A stretch of DNA of 64,000 nucleotides from positions 186,001 through 250,000 of the forward strand of contig NZ_JACWZZ010000003.1 in NCBI RefSeq assembly GCF_014698995.1. The letters are read 5' to 3'. Positions 34,211 through 42,028 of the stretch are shown here, in pieces (position 1 is the stretch's first letter; each line of letters begins with the position of its first letter). The stretch is from Hymenobacter duratus (lineage in GTDB: Bacteria; Bacteroidota; Bacteroidia; Cytophagales; Hymenobacteraceae). The notes under the pieces were generated by a model. It had not been told where the DNA came from and did no database searches. It worked only from the letters and a program-made list of their open reading frames with translations. Both the position numbers and the translations under genes were made by a program.

Positions 34211-36484
34211 CTATCGCCGAACTGGTGCTTTGGCCGGTTTCCGTGCCGGGGGCGCGGCGGGCTTCCTGGCTGGCACTTTAGGGGTTGTCTTCAGCGGCGC
34301 TTTTGGCGGTGCGGTCGGCTCCGGCAGCCACGTGGCCTTGAAGCCGTAGTCGGGGGCGAAGGGCGGGGTGCCAAGCGGGCGGAGCGGCGGCACCGTAAAC
34401 GTGAGCTGCCCCTCAACAGCCCGCACTTCTGTGGTAAACTGCGCAATGACGCCCCCCTGGGCCTGCCGGCCGCCGCGGCTAAGCGCATAAAACGGGTAAG
34501 TGCTGAAAAATTCGAGGCGGTAGCGCCCCGGCCGCGCCATGCCCGGAATGGTGACTTGCTGGCCCACCAGCGCCGGAATACTGTCGGGGGTGCTGGGCTG
34601 GTTGTCGTTGAGGCGCTGGCAGGAAGTATCCGTAAACGAGCCCGCCAGATGGGGCAGCTTATACCAGTAGTTGTGGCGGTTATGCACCCAGCCTACTACC
34701 CGGGCCGGGCTGCGCAGCGCAAACACTTCCAGCGCGGCGCTGGAAGTGGCAGCCCCGGCAGGCTCCAGGGCGGCATTCTGCCCGCTTTCTTTGTCTACGG
34801 CCCACAGCGGCACACAATTGCCGGGCGTTGTCGGCTGGTGCGGGGCATCTTTGGGTCCGGCCACCCCCGGGCAGGCACTGGCAAGCGGCTCGTAGGCTTC
34901 GCTGAAGATGGGGCAGCCGGCCAGAAACTGCTGAAGCGGCCGGAAATAGTGGTACTGCCCGCCCGAGCACAGGCCCAGCACCTGGTTGGACCACCAGTAC
35001 GTGGCGGCCCCGCCCGAGCCGTTGAACGTCGAGGACCACAGCGTATTGTGCATTTCGTTCAGGTCGTGGTACTTGAGGCCGGCCGGGTACTGACCGGCCG
35101 TGAAGCTGGAGCTGTTGTACCAGCATGGCTTCTCGATGCCCAGCGCAAATTCGGCCAGCTGATAGGGCTTGCCCGGATACAAAGCCGCTGCCCGGCGGGC
35201 CAGAAAGGCCCGCTGGTGCTCTACGCTCAGGTCGGAGCTGTAGTAGTGGTCCTGCACATAGTCCAGCTCCCTGGATTGGTAGAGCGGTTGCCCGTCGGGG
35301 CCCGGATACTGGCTGCTGAAGGCGTAGCCCAGGTTGCTGGTGTAGAGATGCTGCGGGGCCAGCGTCCGGGCATAGGCTATCATCTCATCTACCCAGCCCC
35401 CCACCCGTGCCGAGTTGCCGGGACTCCAGAAGTTGTCGGCGTTGCCGGAGCCGTACAGATCGGCTTCGTTCATCATTTCCAGCCCCAGCACGGCCGGCGA
35501 ATAGCCCCAGCGGGCCAGCACGTACCGGATGCGCTGCCGGAACAGCTGCCGGCTGAGCGAATCCGTGAAAAAGTGCAGCGAGGACGCGCCGGGCGCCAGC
35601 ACCTGGCGGTACGGGTGCTTCCGCCACGCGTGCCCGAACTCGTCGGAATCGAAGAGCTCGGCGGCAATGGCTACGGCCATCTGCAGGTAGATGCGGCGGC
35701 GAGCGGCCAGCTCCACCAGGGCATCCAGGTCGTAGGCGCGGTTCTGGCGGGTGTCGTAGCGGCCGGGCGGGTCCCCGGGTCCCTCGGGGCTGAACTGACC
35801 ATGCGCCAGCATGAGGCGGGCAAAATTACCGCCGTTGTCGGCAATGCGGTTGATACCTTTTTGCACATCCAGGTAGGGCAGCCGGCTGTAGTGGTCTTCC
35901 ACTTCGTAATTGACCACGTTCATGCCCAGCGGAAAAAACACCTGTCCGTCGGCGAAGGCGAAATTGCGGCCGTTGGGATGCACCTGCACAAAACCGGGGT
36001 TGGCCGCAGCGGCCACCGTGAAGTACATGGGCGCGCTGGCCACGCTGGTATCGGCGTGGCGCACGAGCAGGCGGTAGCTCCAGCGGCCGGCCTGCGGCGG
36101 GGCAAACCGGATGCGCCATGGCAGCCGCGTGGCTACCGGCGTGAGGTAGCGCGGGTCTTCGGGGCAGGTGGAGCAGTAGTAGCAGGTGTCGTTGGCCTGG
36201 CGGGGCGGCGGGCCGCAGGTGGTGCAGCGCCGGAAATCCTGGTACCAGAAGCCCGGCGCCCTGTACACCTTCCCGTCCGGCGACACAAACTCGGCCCCGA
36301 CCGTAATTTCGGCCGGATCGTAGGGGTTGCGCACCTGCCCTGCTTCCAGCGCCAACCCTATTTCCAGCTTCTGCAGCCGCGTAGGCGGAGCCGTGCCCAC
36401 CAGGCGCTGCTCCGTAATGCGTAGCGCCCGGGCAGACGAATTTCCCAGGCAGAAATAGCACAGAACAAGAAACAGGCAACGCAT
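34211..36484 (-). CDS. Exported DUF5060 / glycoside-hydrolase-like protein
   Basis: A 757-residue exported protein (signal MRCLFLVLCYFCLGNSSARA). Residues 22-160 look like a DUF5060 beta-sandwich (VGAEFVSPDGKVYRAPGFWY). From about 185 there is a TIM barrel of clan GH-A type: FFPLGMNVVNYE, GLEMMNEADLYG with candidate acid/base E340, and YQLAEFALGIE with candidate nucleophile E445. A beta domain follows (about 610-720), and the last 35 residues are a Pro/Lys/Arg-rich tail (TPKVPARKPAAPPARKPAK). Five cysteines (87, 90, 101, 104, 107) form an unusual cluster. Polysaccharide target unknown; related enzymes act on pectin-like or rhamnogalacturonan glycans. Confidence 0.85.
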   Translation of the reverse strand: MRCLFLVLCYFCLGNSSARALRITEQRLVGTAPPTRLQKLEIGLALEAGQVRNPYDPAEITVGAEFVSPDGKVYRAPGFWYQDFRRCTTCGPPPRQANDTCYYCSTCPEDPRYLTPVATRLPWRIRFAPPQAGRWSYRLLVRHADTSVASAPMYFTVAAAANPGFVQVHPNGRNFAFADGQVFFPLGMNVVNYEVEDHYSRLPYLDVQKGINRIADNGGNFARLMLAHGQFSPEGPGDPPGRYDTRQNRAYDLDALVELAARRRIYLQMAVAIAAELFDSDEFGHAWRKHPYRQVLAPGASSLHFFTDSLSRQLFRQRIRYVLARWGYSPAVLGLEMMNEADLYGSGNADNFWSPGNSARVGGWVDEMIAYARTLAPQHLYTSNLGYAFSSQYPGPDGQPLYQSRELDYVQDHYYSSDLSVEHQRAFLARRAAALYPGKPYQLAEFALGIEKPCWYNSSSFTAGQYPAGLKYHDLNEMHNTLWSSTFNGSGGAATYWWSNQVLGLCSGGQYHYFRPLQQFLAGCPIFSEAYEPLASACPGVAGPKDAPHQPTTPGNCVPLWAVDKESGQNAALEPAGAATSSAALEVFALRSPARVVGWVHNRHNYWYKLPHLAGSFTDTSCQRLNDNQPSTPDSIPALVGQQVTIPGMARPGRYRLEFFSTYPFYALSRGGRQAQGGVIAQFTTEVRAVEGQLTFTVPPLRPLGTPPFAPDYGFKATWLPEPTAPPKAPLKTTPKVPARKPAAPPARKPAKAPVRR

Positions 36485-36662
36485 AAGAACAGCAGTATCG
36501 GGTAGCATTTTGCAGGCCGTAGCGGGCCCAAGCTACCCATTATGCACCGAAGCGCAGACCTTCGGCGGCAGCCAAAGCAGAATCATTTCCCACTTTTGCC
36601 GGCTCATGTTTCCGTTGAAGAGCAGGCCTGGTGGCTGCTCTTTGCTTTTGCCTGGCTGTTGA

Positions 36663-37397
36663 ATGCGTGTACCTACCCAACTGATTCTTCTGTTTCCGCT
36701 GCTGCTTTTACTCCCGTTCGGGGCCTACGCCCAGCGCCCCGATACCACCATCATCCGGTATGGCGGGCAGCTGACGGGCCAGTACACGTCGGGCGGCGTA
36801 AACCGGACGCTGCTCACGACCACGCACAACGTCACGCTGCTACGCGGCAAGCACTTTGGGGCGCCGGTGAATGGCAGCTTCTCGTACGGCAAGCAGGAAA
36901 AGCTGCTCAAAGAGCGGGAATTCCTGTTCAATGCCACGCCCTACTACTGGAAGGGCCACTTCCGGGCCTACGGCATCGGGGGCTACGAGCGGAGCAACCT
37001 GCGCGGCATTACGGGGCGCGTGCAACTGGGCCTGGGGCCGGGATGGGCGTTCTACTCCGATTCGCTGGGGCGCGAAGTGTCGCTGAGCAACCTGTTTATC
37101 CGGGAGGCCACCTACTTCCAGGACGGCTCGGAGCGCATCGTATCGCGCAGCTCCTTGCGGCTGAAGCTGGTGTACTCGTACCGGGTCTTTTCACTGAACT
37201 CCACTACCTTCTACCTCCCCAATCTCAGCGGCTTCACCGATTACCGCGTGAACCAGCTGACTTCGCTGGCCCTACGCTTCACGCCGCGCTTCGCCATCAC
37301 GGCCAACTACCTCTACACCTTTGAGAGCCGCGTGCTGGAAGGCAAATCCCGCGACAACACCAACCTGACGCTGGGCGTGGCGTTCAGCACGAAGTAG
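36663..37397 (+). CDS. DUF481-like outer-membrane protein
   Basis: A 244-residue exported beta-rich protein: signal peptide to about 24 (LILLFPLLLLLPFGAYAQ), then the pattern RPDTTIIRYGGQLTGQYTSG and repeated amphipathic strands with aromatic ends, finishing LTLGVAFSTK. This is the DUF481/YdiY-type small barrel. A broken copy lies at 32285-32471. It diverges from the DUF5060 gene, and a CACTTTTG near-box lies at 36591-36598. Role unknown. Confidence 0.8.
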   Translation: MRVPTQLILLFPLLLLLPFGAYAQRPDTTIIRYGGQLTGQYTSGGVNRTLLTTTHNVTLLRGKHFGAPVNGSFSYGKQEKLLKEREFLFNATPYYWKGHFRAYGIGGYERSNLRGITGRVQLGLGPGWAFYSDSLGREVSLSNLFIREATYFQDGSERIVSRSSLRLKLVYSYRVFSLNSTTFYLPNLSGFTDYRVNQLTSLALRFTPRFAITANYLYTFESRVLEGKSRDNTNLTLGVAFSTK

Positions 37398-37403
37398 CGC
37401 CCG

Positions 37404-38186
37404 TTATTTCCACCACTCCGCCTTTTCCTGGCGCCGGGCTTCGGCATCGTTGTCTGCCCAAGCCTGCCGATACGACTGCCAGCCGTTCGCCACGTATTTG
37501 TCGGCGGGGCTGAACTCCCCTGCGCCCTGGTCCAGGCCAGCCGCAGCCGGAATCCGGTGGTCGCCCCAGTTGCAGCGTTTCGTGAGGTTGGTTTTGTAGG
37601 ATTGCCAGGTCCCGACGCATTGGTTGTTCGAGAAGGCATCGGCGTGCTGGCGCAGGTCGTCGTACTGCATCTTGCCGCTGCGGTCCAGGTACCAGTTGGT
37701 GCTCAGGATGCCTCTGAATACGCCCGCGCTCTGTTGGCCGGCTGGTTCCTTCAACTCATATTCGGCCAGCATCACGCCCGTCTTCACGGCCGGCACTGCC
37801 GCTCCATCCAGGCCCTCCGGCAGCGCAGCGGCCTCCCGCACGTGCAGCAGCCGGAACGTGCCCTCAAACGGCAGCAGGTTGTCCTTCACCTTCGATTTGC
37901 CGGTGACTGAGTAGCGCCCCGGCTGGCGCGGGTCGGGGCGGGCTGTGAGCAGCTTGATGCGTAGGCGCTGGTAGTCGTTGCCGATAAAGCCAAGGATATT
38001 CTCATTATCGGTTTTCAACCAGAGCGGGGAGAAGTCGTATCGGTGGTAGCGGCTGAGTTGCTCGACGGGTCGCAGGGCCTTATCGGCCAGCACCTGTCTG
38101 CGGTACTGCTCACTTTCCATCGGCATACTACTGCCAATAACCAGCGCCGCCACAGCCGCTGCCACTTCGACCTTTATGACAAACAT
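37404..38186 (-). CDS. Hypothetical exported protein
   Basis: A 260-residue protein with a short hydrophobic N-terminus (VEVAAAVAALVIGSSM) and a soluble body containing NNQCVGTWQSYKTNLTKRCNWGDHRIPAAAG. Two Cys in that segment may pair. The repeated phrases WQSYK / WQSYRQAWAD suggest a duplicated motif. I do not recognise a family. It overlaps nothing and converges with the DUF481-like gene with only six bases between the stops. Confidence 0.7.
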   Translation of the reverse strand: MFVIKVEVAAAVAALVIGSSMPMESEQYRRQVLADKALRPVEQLSRYHRYDFSPLWLKTDNENILGFIGNDYQRLRIKLLTARPDPRQPGRYSVTGKSKVKDNLLPFEGTFRLLHVREAAALPEGLDGAAVPAVKTGVMLAEYELKEPAGQQSAGVFRGILSTNWYLDRSGKMQYDDLRQHADAFSNNQCVGTWQSYKTNLTKRCNWGDHRIPAAAGLDQGAGEFSPADKYVANGWQSYRQAWADNDAEARRQEKAEWWK

Positions 38187-38325
38187 CCGGAAATAGCTGG
38201 TAAGATGACTGCATAAATGTAATGGCCAGTCAGCATTTTCCTCCCGGCTCGTTAAACCTCCCGCTCCCGGCCGCCTCTAACCGGTCCGTGCCCGCCTCCC
38301 GCCGCTTCTAACCCGCTTCTTCTGC

Positions 38326-38868
38326 TTGGAAGACCAGGACATCCTCCTCAAATTCGCAGACCCGGCCTCCCGCAACGTGGCCTTCAACCAGCTGGTGCGC
38401 AAATACCAGACGAAGGTGTACTGGCACGTGCGCAAAATGGTCATCGACCACGACGACGCCGACGACCTCACGCAGGACGTGTTTGTGAAGGTATGGAAGC
38501 ACCTGGAAAGCTTTCGGAAGGATGCTTCGCTTTACACCTGGATTTACCGCATTGCCACCAACGAATGCCTGAACTTCCTTTCCAGCAAGCGGCGCAAATT
38601 CTTCCTGCCCCTCAATGATGTAGCCGCCGAGTTGACCGCCAAAGTAGAAGCCGACCCTGCGCTGGCCGGCGACGATATTGAGCTGAAGCTGCAGAAAGCC
38701 ATCCTCACGCTGCCCGACAAGCAGCGCCTCGTGTTCAACCTGCGCTACTACGACGAAATGCCCTACGAGCAGATGTCCGAAGTAACGGGTACCAGCGTAG
38801 GCGCGCTGAAAGCCTCTTACCACCACGCCGCCAAGAAGATAGAACACTACATCACGCAGTCTGATTGA
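38326..38868 (+). CDS. ECF-type RNA polymerase sigma factor, TTG start
   Basis: A 180-residue ECF sigma factor: region 2 (FNQLVRKYQTKVYWHVRKM, DDADDLTQDVFVKVWKHL) and region 4 (YDEMPYEQMSEVTGTSVGAL). No ATG precedes the conserved N-terminus; the only plausible start is the TTG at 38326, giving (M)EDQDILLKFADPAS. The next genes encode a small membrane protein (putative anti-sigma) and a Spy/CpxP-like protein, so this looks like an envelope-stress module. A strong hairpin lies just after the stop. Confidence 0.93.
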   Translation: MEDQDILLKFADPASRNVAFNQLVRKYQTKVYWHVRKMVIDHDDADDLTQDVFVKVWKHLESFRKDASLYTWIYRIATNECLNFLSSKRRKFFLPLNDVAAELTAKVEADPALAGDDIELKLQKAILTLPDKQRLVFNLRYYDEMPYEQMSEVTGTSVGALKASYHHAAKKIEHYITQSD

Positions 38869-38870
38869 GT

Positions 38871-38917
38871 TGCCGGCTGATCAGGCAGGCTAAGCCACCC
38901 TACCTGATCAGCCGGCA
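38871..38917. promoter_or_regulatory. Strong hairpin between sigma and anti-sigma genes
   Basis: Perfect 15-base arms TGCCGGCTGATCAGG (38871-38885) and CCTGATCAGCCGGCA (38903-38917) around a 17-base loop, starting 2 bases after the sigma stop. No T-run follows, so it could be a processing or stability structure rather than a simple terminator. Confidence 0.65.
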
Positions 38918-38966
38918 GCGCCTGTTACCGGATTAAACCTTGCGGCTCGGACCGCTTCTAAGTGCC

Positions 38967-39428
38967 ATGAAAACACCATTTCGTCTGGACGACCACCCCC
39001 GCCGGCCGCAGCCGTTGGCCTCGCCCCCGGACGGCTACTTCGATCAGCTGCCGATGCGCGTGATGCAGCGCGTGCAGCCCGCTCCTGCTACGGGCCGCCG
39101 GCCGGTACCGGAGTGGCTGGCCGCTCTGTCGGCGCCGCTGCGCACGGCGCTGGCGGCCAGCGTCGTGCTGGGCGGCTTCGCGGCTTCGTTCCTCCTGAAC
39201 CAACCCGGTCCGCTGCCTGCTACCAGCAGCGCTGCCGGTACGCTTGCCACTGTGCCCCGTACCGAGCTGGTAGAATACCTGCTGGCCAGCGAGCAGCGTG
39301 TTACGCTCAGCGACCTGGCTGAGCTGCCCACCACCGAGCAGGCTTTGCCCGAAGCCTACCTGCGTGCCTCGCCAGCCGAGGTGCAGGACCTGCTGGACAT
39401 CCAACCCACCGAAGACCTCTATCTGTAA
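38967..39428 (+). CDS. Putative anti-sigma factor
   Basis: A 153-residue protein with a polar, proline-rich N-terminal part (HPRRPQPLASPPDGYFDQLP), one transmembrane helix at about 63-78 (LAASVVLGGFAASFLL) and a C-terminal part ending LLDIQPTEDLYL. The topology and position directly after an ECF sigma gene fit an anti-sigma factor, although no HxxxCxxC zinc motif is present. The ATG at 38967 is chosen over the TTG at 38940. Anti-sigma function is inference from context. Confidence 0.7.
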   Translation: MKTPFRLDDHPRRPQPLASPPDGYFDQLPMRVMQRVQPAPATGRRPVPEWLAALSAPLRTALAASVVLGGFAASFLLNQPGPLPATSSAAGTLATVPRTELVEYLLASEQRVTLSDLAELPTTEQALPEAYLRASPAEVQDLLDIQPTEDLYL

Positions 39429-39461
39429 GCTGTTTTTGCCTTTCCTTTCGATTCTCTCCCA

Positions 39462-39932
39462 ATGAATAATCTTCTCCGCAATCTGCTGTTGCTCTGCCTG
39501 CTGGCTACCGCACCGGCTATGGCTCAGAACGGGGGCCGCCAGGGTGGCCGCCTGAGCCAGCTCGAAAACGCCAGGATTGCCTACATCACCGAAAAGGTAG
39601 TCCTCACGCAGGACCAGGCCCAGCGGTTCTGGCCGGTCTACAACGAGTTTACGGCCAAACGCCGCGACCTGAGCCGCCGCATGCGCACCCTGCGCACCGA
39701 CAATCCCGACGGCTTGTCCGATGTGCAGATCAAGGAAAATCTCACGCAGGCCCTGGCCCTTCGCCAGCAGGAAGTGAACCTGGAAAAAGAGTATTTCGAT
39801 AAGTTTCAGAAGGTGCTCAGCATCCGGCAGGTAGGCAAGCTGTTCGTGGCCGAGCGGCAGTTTACCAAAGAGGTGCTGAAGCGCGTAGCCGACCGGCGCG
39901 GTGGCACACCGCCCGGCGGTCTTGAGGAATAA
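39462..39932 (+). CDS. Spy/CpxP-like periplasmic protein
   Basis: A 156-residue exported helical protein (signal NLLLLCLLATAPAMA). The body is an all-helical hairpin with the LTxxQ-like motif VLTQDQAQRFWPVY followed by charged heptads (KRRDLSRRMRTLRTD, ALALRQQEVNLEKEYFDKFQ), as in Spy and related stress chaperones. It closes the sigma/anti-sigma operon, 34 bases after the previous gene, and is followed by a terminator. A likely output of an envelope-stress sigma system. Confidence 0.8.
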   Translation: MNNLLRNLLLLCLLATAPAMAQNGGRQGGRLSQLENARIAYITEKVVLTQDQAQRFWPVYNEFTAKRRDLSRRMRTLRTDNPDGLSDVQIKENLTQALALRQQEVNLEKEYFDKFQKVLSIRQVGKLFVAERQFTKEVLKRVADRRGGTPPGGLEE

Positions 39933-39936
39933 GTGA

Positions 39937-39964
39937 AAAAACGGCTGCTTCGGCGGCCGTTTTT
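39937..39964 (+). terminator. Terminator of the sigma operon
   Basis: Arms AAAAACGGC and GCCGTTTTT, 5 bases after the Spy-like stop, with a T-run on the plus strand. Confidence 0.8.
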
Positions 39965-40012
39965 GTTGGCTGGCAGGGTAGCGTGGGGTGCCACGCATGG
40001 CCTGGGGGTCCG

Positions 40013-40020
40013 TACCTTTG
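40013..40020 (+). promoter_or_regulatory. TACCTTTG box adjacent to the aminotransferase start
   Basis: TACCTTTG ends only 4 bases before the ATG at 40025. If it is the -7 box, the transcript would begin at or near the A of the start codon, i.e. be leaderless. Confidence 0.45.
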
Positions 40021-40024
40021 CCGG

Positions 40025-41239
40025 ATGCTTACCACTCGCCAGCTTTTCCTGCGTCATCAAGCCCAGACCTCCGACTTTCCGCTGCTGCTGGAAATCGAGC
40101 GGGCCGAAGGTGTGTATATGTATGCCCCGGACGGCCGCCGCTACCTCGATTTGATTTCCGGTATCGGCGTCAGCAACATAGGCCACCGCCACCCGCGCGT
40201 AGTCGAGGCCATCAAGTACCAGGTGGATAAATACCTGCACCTGATGGTATATGGCGAACTGGTGCAGGCGCCGCCCGCGCAGCTGGCCCAGGCCCTGCAC
40301 GAAACGCTGCCTCCCCACCTCGACACAGTCTATTTCACCAACTCCGGCACCGAGGCGGTGGAAGGTGCCCTGAAGCTGGCCAAGCGCCACACTGGCCGCA
40401 CAGGCTTTATCAGTTGCCTGAATGCCTACCACGGCTCCACGCACGGCGCGCTCAGCATCACCGGTTCCGAAGGCTTTAAGAATTCCTACCGCCCCTTGCT
40501 GCCTGATGTCCGGCACTTCCGCTACAACAGCTTCGACGACCTGGCCCTGATTGACGAGCATACGGCGGCCGTCATTGTCGAAACCGTGCAGGGCGAGGCG
40601 GGCGTGCGGGTGCCTGAGCCGGGCTACCTGCCCGCCCTGCGCCGGCGCTGCAATGAGGTAGGAGCGCTACTAATTCTGGATGAAATTCAGTGTGGCTTCG
40701 GGCGCACCGGCAGTTTCTGGGCCTTCGAGCAGTTTGGCATTGAGCCGGATATTCTGCTGTGTGCCAAAGGCATGGGTGGCGGTATGCCCATCGGAGCCTT
40801 TATTTCCTCGCAGGAAATCATGGCCGGCTTCAAAACCAACCCCATCCTAGGCCACTGCACTACGTTTGGAGGCCATCCGGTGTCGTGCGCGGCGTCATTG
40901 GCCACGCTGCGCGTCATTCAGCAGGAAAACCTGCTGGCAGGCGTAGCCGAAAAAGCTGCCCGCTTCCGGCGGCAGCTGGTGCATCCGGCCATCCGGGCGG
41001 TGCGGGGCTGCGGTCTGCTGATGGCCGTGGAGTTCGACTCGTTTGAGGTGCTCAAGCCCATCATCGACCAAGCCCTTGAGCACGAAGGCATCCTCACCGA
41101 TTGGTTTCTGTTCTGCGACAATTCGCTGCGGCTAGCCCCGCCGCTCATCATCACCGACACGGAAATCGACGAAGCCTGCGCGGCGCTGCTGCGGGCTATT
41201 TCGGCAGTTTGCGACGAGGCGCCGGCGGTGGCCCATTAA
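40025..41239 (+). CDS. Class III PLP-dependent aminotransferase
   Basis: A 404-residue aminotransferase of the ornithine/acetylornithine group: SGIGVSNIGHRHPRVVEAI near 45, the PLP phosphate region NSGTEAVEGALKLAKR, LILDEIQCGFGRTG with the cofactor Asp, and the lysine in LLCAKGMGGGMPIGAF. Binding residues are intact. Bacteroidota genomes carry this as a separate, generally annotated aminotransferase family gene; the amino donor is not predicted. A TACCTTTG promoter-like box sits four bases upstream of the start. Confidence 0.92.
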   Translation: MLTTRQLFLRHQAQTSDFPLLLEIERAEGVYMYAPDGRRYLDLISGIGVSNIGHRHPRVVEAIKYQVDKYLHLMVYGELVQAPPAQLAQALHETLPPHLDTVYFTNSGTEAVEGALKLAKRHTGRTGFISCLNAYHGSTHGALSITGSEGFKNSYRPLLPDVRHFRYNSFDDLALIDEHTAAVIVETVQGEAGVRVPEPGYLPALRRRCNEVGALLILDEIQCGFGRTGSFWAFEQFGIEPDILLCAKGMGGGMPIGAFISSQEIMAGFKTNPILGHCTTFGGHPVSCAASLATLRVIQQENLLAGVAEKAARFRRQLVHPAIRAVRGCGLLMAVEFDSFEVLKPIIDQALEHEGILTDWFLFCDNSLRLAPPLIITDTEIDEACAALLRAISAVCDEAPAVAH

Positions 41240-41271
41240 AGATGAAATCCGGCCGATGCCTCATAACAGCA

Positions 41272-41316
41272 CGCCCCGGCCAGTACCCATCCGCTGCTGA
41301 TGTCCTGGCCGGGGCG
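41272..41316. terminator. Hairpin between convergent aminotransferase and TerB genes
   Basis: Arms CGCCCCGGCCAG (41272-41283) and CTGGCCGGGGCG (41305-41316). There is no U-run, so termination efficiency is uncertain. Confidence 0.5.
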
Positions 41317-41343
41317 CTGCCCAAAAGGTATTGCCGGTGCTGG

Positions 41344-41781
41344 CTACTGTCTGATGCCTTTAAGAAAAGGCTGCGTTTCGGACTTAATGGTTTCCCGGTC
41401 CATTCCGTCTTTCACGCCTTGCGAAATCTGCTTCACCAGCAGGTTTACCACGTCTTTGCGGAAGCCCAGCTTTTCGGCCATTACGGTGCAGAAATTCATT
41501 TCGCTGTCGTCCACTATGCCGTCGGCCAGCATCATGTCCACCATGTCAAAAATCTGGTCGAACCGTTCCGAATCATTGTCGGGCACGACTAGGCGGTTAG
41601 TGCTGCTACTGGCTACTATGTTGCGGATTTCGTCGGCCCGCATGCCGTTTTTCTTGCCCACCGCTACAATAAAGCTCATTTCCCGCTCGTCCAGATGGCC
41701 ATCGGCCTTAGCTAGTGCCGCCAGGTTCTGGATGTGACTCCTGATTTTGCGGGTCTGCTCGTTTTCAAAAAAACCAAACAT
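41344..41781 (-). CDS. TerB-like (tellurite resistance B domain) protein
   Basis: A 145-residue helical protein with the TerB/DjlA-N pattern: HIQNLAALAKADGHLDEREM (about 15-34) and DMMLADGIVDDSEMNFCTVM (about 83-102), two acidic EF-like A-D-G repeats. No membrane helix and no Ter operon around it. The start at 41781 (MFGFFENEQ) replaces a longer basic extension to 41898. Function unknown; these domains probably bind metal or partners at the membrane. Confidence 0.8.
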   Translation of the reverse strand: MFGFFENEQTRKIRSHIQNLAALAKADGHLDEREMSFIVAVGKKNGMRADEIRNIVASSSTNRLVVPDNDSERFDQIFDMVDMMLADGIVDDSEMNFCTVMAEKLGFRKDVVNLLVKQISQGVKDGMDRETIKSETQPFLKGIRQ

Positions 41782-42028
41782 AGGTGGGCACGGAGTAGGG
41801 AGCGGAAAAAGAACGAGAAAGCGGCTCGGCACAAGGCCGAAAGGGGAAGTTACTCGTCTGAGTGCTGGTTTCCAACAGGTCTGCTTACGTACACCCAAAA
41901 AAAACAGCTGGTCTTCCCCTCCAAAATTTCGCCCGGCAAGCAGAAATCAGCGGGTTTTCGGCATTGATTTGCCACCTTTGCCAGTTCCGTACTCCAGGTG
42001 AGTGCAGGAATGACTTTCGAGAAGCAGT

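Noticed and set aside
34556..36424. Long plus-strand ORF (622 codons) antisense to the DUF5060 gene
   Set aside because: Its composition is Gly/Val/Arg-rich and shows no motif; the minus-strand frame has signal peptide, domain and catalytic motifs. High-GC codon bias leaves antisense frames open.
41747..42001. Short plus-strand ORFs upstream of pfkA
   Set aside because: They overlap the TerB start region and the pfkA leader and contain no recognisable protein.
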